In this document: positions 53,901 through 62,900 of the stretch, piece by piece
Numbering within the stretch: position 1 is the first letter of the stretch
Layout of the letters: each line of letters begins with the position of its first letter
Assembly (NCBI GenBank): GCA_007844125.1
Contig: CM017558.1
Location: 29,894,642-29,958,641 of the forward strand
DNA: 64,000 bases
Source: Sinonovacula constricta
Taxonomy: Eukaryota > Mollusca > Bivalvia > Cardiida > Solecurtidae
Direction of reading: 5' to 3'
Position numbers and translations under genes: made by a program
The notes under the pieces: model-generated
The model's input: only the letters and a program-made list of their open reading frames with translations
What the model was told of the DNA's origin: nothing
Database searches by the model: none

Positions 53901-56900
53901 TAAAGTGGAGGCTGACGGTACAAGAATTTCCATTTTTGATCCCAAGATGATATATACCAATAGTTATTAGAAATAATGGTAACGATCATGAGAATAGAAG
54001 GGTAGTTCCACAACTAGTTGGCCCATTGTCAGGATAATGTGACTGGGTTTGGTATCATGCCAGGTGTTCTTGGCATACACAGTGACGGCAGCACTATATC
54101 TGCTTCAAGTGGTCCAGTCCCACCTCATAGCCATCACAGCCACTTGCTGTGCCCAGCCAGATTAGTAGCCTGAAAGTTGCAATATGCGTATTGTGGTTAA
54201 AACTCTTCTTCACTTTTATTTTCTAGATTGTAGCCTTGCCTTACAACACATTACTGCATAAATCCACTCGTGAGGCCAGCGGTATCAAACTTGAGGGAAA
54301 CATTGTCATTATAGATGAGGCTCATAATTTACTGGAAACCATCAACAATGTATACAGTATGGAGATTTCCGGATCACAGGTAACATAATTTCTTGGATCA
54401 GTAGAGACCAGGGCATGCCTGGACCCATGTGCTCACTGGGGCTCTGGGTGAAAAAAATGGCCATGGATTTCTGTATACATTTGATAGGCCCAGAAAGAGA
54501 GTTCAAAATTATAACAAGACCGTGCATGTTTCTTTGCCATAAACTTTTCTTGATACATTAGACAAAAGAAAGTACACAATAATAAAAATATAATCAAAAC
54601 TATATAAACTGTATGTATATGTTTTTAGCGTTTTTTTTTTTTAATTTTGAACTTTTCTAATGTTCGTTCAGGCACACCCCAGAAAGAGTATACATGTATT
54701 TTCTTGAAAACATTTTAAAATGGGTTTTTTTATTATAAATATAAAAAACCCCTCTGATTTCTTGTGATAATATTAATTTCTCCATGCTAAGTAACATTTT
54801 TAAACATTAATTTAATAAATTTTTAAAATCTTCCAATGTGTTGATGGCCTTCCAGTTGATAAACAGAGCATCAGTGGTTCTACCGAAACATTTGTATAAG
54901 GTCTTCCAACATTAGTTATAACCTGGCGTTGTTATACTTGCCATAATTGTGTTGGTACAGTGTACATGCAGTAAAATCTGAAACATGCCATAATCATGTA
55001 GTAAAACCTAAAACATGCAATTATCATGCAGTAAAACCTAAAACATGCAATAATCATGTAGTAAAACCTAAAACATGCAATAATCATGCAGTAAAACCTA
55101 AAACAAGTAATAATCATGTAGTAAAACCTAAAACATGCAATTATCATGTAGTAAAACCTAAAACATGCAATAATCATGCAGTAAAACCTAAAACAAGTAA
55201 TAATCATGCAGTAAAACCTAAAACATGCAATTATCATGTAGTAAAACCTAAAACATGCAATAATCATGCAGTAAAACCTAAAACAAGTAATAATCATGTA
55301 GTAAAACCTAAAACATGCAATACATTTTGTAATCATGCAGTAAAACGTAAAACTGGCAATAATCGTGCAGTAAAACCTAAAACAGGCAATAATCATGCAG
55401 TAAATCCTAAAACAAGTAATAATCATGTAGTAAAATTGAAAACAAGCAATAATTAGCAATTAAACCTTAAAAATGCAATTATCATTCAGTACAACCTAAA
55501 ACATGCAATTATCATTCAGTACAACCTAAAACATGCAATTATAATGCAGTAAAACCTAAAACATGCAATAATCATGCAGTAAAACCTAAAACATGCAATA
55601 ATCATTCAGTACAACCTAAAACAAGTAATAATCATGCAGGAAAACCTCAAAAATGCAATTATCATATAAAATGTCACACAGTGATACATAATCCAATGGC
55701 AAAGATGTACATATTGTAACTTTTTTTTTTGTAGAGCAGAGCATATAGCCACACTTTTAGATCAAATATCATTTTGCATTGGGTCAATATATACCCATTT
55801 ACTGAAATTGTTAAACTTGTTGAAATAAAAACAACAACAACAACTTGTTTTTAAAATCTGTGGGACAATATATGTATGAACTTTTGTGTTTGACAGTTGG
55901 TTCGCGCTCACAGTCAGTTGAGTCAGTATGAGAAGCATTACCGGTCCCGGTTGAAGGCACAGAACCTGATGTACATCAAACAGATCCTCTACATCCTAGC
56001 CAATCTTACTAAGGTTCTCGGAGGTAAGAGAGTAAGGCAAGGGTTTTATTGTCCTATGTATGTGTACTAAGGTTCTCGGAGGTAAGAGAGTAAGGCAAGG
56101 GTTTATTATTCCTATGTATGTGTACTAAGGTTCCTGGAGGTAAGAGAGTAAACCAAGGGTTTATTATTCCTATGTATGTGTACTAAGGTTCCTGGAGGTA
56201 AGAGAGTAAACCAAGGGTTTATTATTCCTATGTATGTGTACTAAGGTTCCTGGAGGTAAGAGAGTAAACCAAGGGTTTATTATTCCTATGTATGTGTACT
56301 AAGGTTCTTGGAGGTAAGAGAGTAAACCAAGGGTTTATTATTCCTATGTATGTGTACTAAGGTTCTTGGAGGTAAGAGAGTAAACCAAGGGTTAAGTTTC
56401 CTATGTATGTGTACTAAGGTTCCTGGAGGTAAGAGAGTAAACCAAGGGTTTAGTATTCCTACGTATGTGTACTAAGGTTCCTGGAGGTAATAGAGTAAAC
56501 CAAGGGTTTAGTATTCCTATGTATGTGTACTAAGGTTCTGGGAGGTAAGAGAGTAAACCAAGGGTTTAGAATTCCTATGTATGTGTACTAAGGTTCTCTG
56601 AGGTAAGAGAGTAAGGCAAGGGTTTAGTATTCCTATGTATGTGTACTAAGGTTCCTGGAGGTAAGAGAGTAAACCAGGGGTTTAGTATTCCTATGTATGT
56701 GTACTAAGGTTCCTGGAGGTAAGAGAGTAAACCAGGGGTTTAGTATTCCTATGTATGTGTACTAAGGTTCCTGGAGGTAAGAGAGTAACCAGGTGTTTAG
56801 TATTCCTATGTATGTGTACTAAGGTTCCTGGAGGTAAGAGAGTAAACCAGGGGTTTATTATTTCTGTTGGAGGTAAGAGAGTAAGGCAAGGGTTTTGTTT

Positions 56901-59900
56901 TCTAAGAGAGTAAACCAGGGGTTTAGTATTCCTATGTATGTGTTCTAAGGTTCTCGAAGGTAAGAGAGTAAACCAGGGGTTTAGTATTCCTATGTATGTG
57001 TACTAAGGTTCCTGGAGGTAAGAGAGTAAACCAAGGGTTTATTATTCCTATGTATGTGTACTAAGGTTCTCTGAGGTAAGAGAGTAAGGCAATGGTTTAG
57101 TATTCCTATGTATGTTTACTAAGTTTCCTGGAGGTAAGAGAGTAAGGCAAGGTTATTGTTTGCTATGTATGTGTACTAAGGTTCTCGGAGGTAAGAGAGT
57201 AAGGCAATGGTTTAGTTTGCTATGTATGTGTACTAAGGTTCCTGGAGGTAAGAGAGTAAGGCAAGGGTTTTGTTTCCTGTATGTGTAAGAATATTTCCCC
57301 AAACCAGCCCATTTTCCCCAAGCAAGAAAAAAACCCCTAACTATTTAAAAAGTGTTCTATGTATTTTCATTTTTCTGTAAAAAAAATAGTGATCCAAACA
57401 TCTGTTATATACATTGTATACATGTTAAAGCTTTTGTGACACAAATGTGTGAAATTATAATTTATTGACTATACTGATTTTTTTTGAAGAATCTAACACA
57501 ATGATTTTTTTTATAAAAAGTGTAAAAGTCTGTCTCTTGTTTTTACCTTATAAAAATCCAGACTGTTTGCCCAAAATGAGATATAATCCCAGAAACCTGT
57601 TGAAAGTCATTCTCCATGTCAGAAAGGGGTTGAAATGATTGTAATTTGAAAATAGTTATAATATATTGAGTTAAAACTCTTATCCAGCAAATATTTTTTT
57701 TTGTTCACAGTTACGGTCTTCTGCTTATAATTCTTTGAAAAAATTATCATTATAATTATCAAGCAATTACATTTTACTAGCCTCTGAAGTGCAATATGTT
57801 AACAAATGGATCTAAGTATGGAAGGCTCTGGGGTTAAAATCCAATATGTGAGCAAAAGTCAGAAAACTGAAAATGGTATATCTCCTAAAAACATTCTAAT
57901 TATGGGGTTGCTTCCACAATTTAATTGGCCTCCTGTCAGAGTAGTATGACTGGGTATGGTTTCATACTGGTTATTCATGGCATGCTATCATAGTGAAAGA
58001 AGTACTATATTTCAAGTTAACTTCATCTTGAGAAAATAGAAAGTTTGGTATAAAAACATGCAAACAATTACATTTCTAGGAAAAATGGACAAACCAGCGG
58101 ATGAACAGATGATGTCTGGTGTCAAGGCAGGTATGTCAAACTTACTGACCCCGGAAGTGTATTAGGTAGAGCATTGACCCCAGGCACAGAAAGCCCCATG
58201 GTTCAAACCCAGACCTAGACATAAGCAACTATAGAGGTCAGATTTGCACAGAAATTCAAGCCACCTAACCTAGTTGGTAGAGCGTCGGCTCCAGGTATAG
58301 GAGGCCCTGGGTTCAGTCCCAGGCCGGGACATAACGAAGTCATTAAAAATGGACGTGGTATAGCTCCCTCGGTAATGCTCAACCAAATATAAGGGTAGTT
58401 CCACATCTGGTTGCCCGTGTGTCAGGATAATGTTCACGACTTGTTATACGCAGTGAAGGCAGTATATCTGATTCAAGTGAACAAACAGGTGGTATTTGAA
58501 TGATCAATCATATATGCATGCATTTTTATCATTGTTCTATGATGGATTGACCTTAGATAAGTATTTTAAGAACTTTTTTAAACAAAATTGTCTTGTTTAT
58601 TAATTGCAAGAAAATAGTTGAAAAAAAGCAAAAGATACATTTTGAAGGTTAAATATTTGTAAGGATATTTAATCCTATAATAGTACATTGTACATAATAG
58701 TGGGTAAAACATGTAAAGAAATACTGAGACAATTCAACAGATCTGTTTGGAATATATCTACTTCATCCTTATTGTAGTTAAATAAGTTTTTTGTTTGCCA
58801 TATCCTGCTTTATATTCCTTTTTCCATCTTTCATCAACAAATCATTATCCTCATTTAAAGTTCTTTCTAATCTGTTGCCATAGAAACCAAGTTATGGACC
58901 ATAAACGACTTCCTGTTTCACTGCCAGCTAGACAATGTGAACATGTTCAAAGTTCAGCGTTACTGCCAAAGAAGTCTCATCTCCAGGAAGGTAGGGAACA
59001 CTAATGTTTTGTACTTAAATAGCCAGATTTTTCTACAAATTTCACTTACGTTAATACTCAAAAACAGGGCAGGTGGGTGGGGTACATTTTAGAAACTTTA
59101 GTGCAAAAGATTTTATGTTAGAAATTATTAGAAAATGAAATGCATGCTGTCAACCTCAAGTCTGGAACCGGCCACAATAGCTCATGTGGTAGAGCGTTGG
59201 CTTGTGGATCGGTAGGTCGCAGGTTCAAACCCCGGCCGGGTCAAACCAAAGACTTCAAAGTTGGTAGTTGTGGCTTTCCTTCTAACGCTTGGGGCTAAGG
59301 GGGCAGCATTATGCTTGACTCGTCGGTGTCAGTATAATGGACCGGCCGGGTTCAGTCCCTGGGCACCTCATAAGTGACCCTGTGCTATAATAATAGAAAT
59401 GTCGCTGCACAGTATCGGCAAAAGTTGTGGCAAATCCCATCCCTTAAATCTAGAATGTGGGTTCAAATTCTGGTCAGTGAGAGATTTTTTTTTGTGGTGA
59501 TGTCTTCCAGCTGATCTGCAGCGCACCATTGGTTCTACCCAGACATATGTCTGCGGTATTCTTCCACTAATAAATAGCTGGATGTTGCCAATATGACGAT
59601 AAATTGTAATGGTGTTATGTAGCTGGAAAAAAACAACAACTTAACCATTGACAAGATCATTTTTAAACTCAAAACAGGTATTTATATATTTTTTTCTTTT
59701 AATTTTGTTTATATATTGTGTCTTGTTAATCTGTGTCACAAGACATTCATTCACCACTTATTGTAGTACCATCCTCCATTCAACAGCTGACACAGCTGAA
59801 CCTAATTACACTGTTTTGTTTGTTTATTATTGATTTTCTTTATGTTGACAAGAAGCTGTAAAGTTTACGTCAATAAAATATATGTTCTTTTCTATTTAAA

Positions 59901-62900
59901 AAGATTATTGTATACTTGTTGATTTTTATTTTATACTAATATAGTTAATATAAACTATTTTAATATTTATGAAATATAGATGTAACTATATAACATCATA
60001 ATGTTAATATAAACTATTTTAATATTTATGAAATATACATGTAACTAAATAACATCATAATGTTCAATTATATTTTTGACTTTTTTTTCCCCACAGTGGC
60101 AGGATTTAGTGTGTTCTGAAGGGCACTCAAAAGTGTATATGCACAAGAATATCAATTTGGGCAGCATGGATTATATTTTATCTGATATCCTTAAATGTTT
60201 TTTGAAATAAATGTATTTATCTTACAATTCCTGTTTTCAGCTGAATGGCTTTGTAGAGAAATACCAACCAGAAATTGTTGATACAGGTAACACACTTTAT
60301 AAATACAACTAATTGTTTTATTATTTATTATCTTTTTTTACTGGCCGCAATAGCTCAAGTGGTAGAGCGTCAGTTTGCCAATCGGGAGGTCGCGGGTTTA
60401 GAACCCGGCCGATCAAACCAAACACTTTTATGTTTATAGTAGTGACTTCCCTCCTAACACTCAGGGCTAAGGGGACAGCATTACGCCTGACTCGTCGGTG
60501 TCAGTATAATGGTTCAGTCCCTGGGCACCTATAATGATAGAAATGTAGCTGCCCAGTTTGGACAAAAATGCCGGCAAATCCAATTTTTAAACTTGGACAT
60601 TATTTCAGTGCAGTCAGTGTACAACAATTTTCAATAATACTGTTCAATAATCATTAATTGCTTCGCAGAACTCTACATTGCTGATACTGGTATTTATGAA
60701 CATAAATTCTCCTAACTCTTAGTAGGTGTAGTACAGCCTGTGGCAAGTTCAGATAACTCCTGCCAATTTTAACATCCAAGCACCTATCTCTCATGACTTG
60801 AGGTAAGGTGTTCTTTTGTTTGTGTTAAAAATTCTTGTATATATATCAATACAGTGACTAGCCTAGCAATTCCAGGCAGCAGAGGTTGTAGTAGACCATG
60901 TTACTTCATATATCAACACAGTCACTAGCCTAGCAATTCCAGGCAGCCTTGGTTGTAGACCATGCTACTTCATATATCAACACAGTCACTAGCCTAGCAA
61001 TTCCAGGCAGCCTTGGTTGTAGACCATGCTACTTCATATATCAACACAGTCACTAGCCTAGCAATTCCCGCCTGCAGAAATCATGCTTTTCATGCTACTA
61101 TATATATCAGCACAGCTAAACATGCTACACCATATATCAACACAGTCACTACCTGAGCAATTCCAGGCAGCAAAGGTCATGGTAGACCAAGATAGACATG
61201 GTCAGAATGTGTCATAAGTGATTTTCAAGTGTGCAATGTGTCCAGCACTGATCTGCTATACAGACCTGTATGAAGAGCAGGTGTAAAACACTAGCTGCCT
61301 GCTGTCTACCCAAGAAACTGGGACAGCCGCAGCAATAAAGTAAAATCTGGATCAGACTGACATACCATGTCTTCTTTTTTCTTAATTTGCTAAGCACAAA
61401 TTGAGGGCTTAGAAGTGGTGCCTTTGGCCTAGTGGGTCAAGTTGAGGGCAGAGGTGGGGTGCCTTTGGCCTAGTGGGTCAAGTTGAGGGCAGAGGTGGGG
61501 TGCTTTTGGTCTAGTGGGTCAAGTTGAGGGCAGAGGTGTGGTGCCTTTGGCCTAATGGGTCGTGTTTAGGGCTGAGGTGGGGTGCTTTTGGTCTAGGGGG
61601 TCAAGTTGAGGGCAGATGCGGGGTGCCTTTGACCTATTGGGGTGAGTTTAGGGCTGAGGTGGGGTGCCTTTGGTCTAGTGGGTCAAGTTGAGGGCAGATG
61701 CGGGGTGCCTTTGACCTATTGGGGCAAGTTTAGGGCTGAGGTGGGGTGCCTTTGGTCTAGTGGGTCAAGTTGAGGGCAGATGCGGGGTGCCTTTGACCTA
61801 TTGGGGCGAGTTTAGGGCTGAGGTGGGGTGCCTTTGGTCTAGTGGGTCAAGTTGAGGGCAGATGCGGGGTGCCTTTGACCTATTGGGGCGAGTTTAGGGC
61901 TGAGGTGGGGTGCCTTTGGTCTAGTGGGTCAAGTTGAGGGCAGATGCGGGGTGCCTTTGACCTATTGGGGAGAGTTTAGGGCTGAGGTGGGGTGCTTTTG
62001 GTCTAGTGGGTCAAGTTGAGGGCAGATGCGGGGTGCCTTTGACCTATTGGGGCGAGTTTAGGGCTGAGGTGGGGTGCCTTTGGTCTAGTGGGTCAAGTTG
62101 AGGGCTGAGGTGGGGTGCCTTTGACCTATTGGGGCGAGTTTAGGGCTGAGGTGGGGTGCCTTTGGTCTAGTGGGTCAAGTTGAGGGCAGATGCGGGGTGC
62201 CTTTGACCTATTGGGGCGAGTTTAGGGCTGAGGTTGGGTGCCTTTGGTCTAGTGGGTCAAGTTGAGGGCAGATGCGGGTGCCTTTGACCTATTGGGGCGA
62301 GTTTAGGGCTGAGGTGGGGTGCTTTTAGTCTAGTGGGTCAAGTTGTTGAACTCTACTCAGTACATCATTCTGTTTGAGATTGTCGTGAATATTTATGTTG
62401 TTCAAGAATATTTAGACTGTATCATAACCAAGACTCTGATATTTTTGCATACACCGTTACAGTTGAATTGTCACATGGTTTCTTAGTTAAAAATAGCTAT
62501 CTCTGCAGTTTGGCTCAGATAGGAAATACATGTTTGCAATGAGTAACAGGTTTTATGTTTCACTGTTCACACTGATCACGGGCATAAATGAGTAGCATTT
62601 TGCAAGACCTTTTCAGATAACAATGACTTATTTGGTTTCTTGAAAAAATTCTTTTTGGTAAAAACTGTCATTTAAGGCCCTCTTATATGTAAATACAAGG
62701 AAATGACTATGTATTCATATTGGTTATTAAACAAATGTAGCATGATAAGGGTTGATCACAACCAAAAAAGTTTGGTTGAAAATTATGCTAGAGTTAGCTT
62801 TAACTACATGTAACTAGATTAAACACCATTTATTATGGGTTTCTAAATGAAACTTTATCTTTTAGTCATTTTTTTATAAATTGTAATTTTACTTTTTCAG

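Noticed and set aside
54947..55456. 169-residue repeat protein
   Set aside because: It is a 30-bp minisatellite in an intron, open on both strands because of its period.
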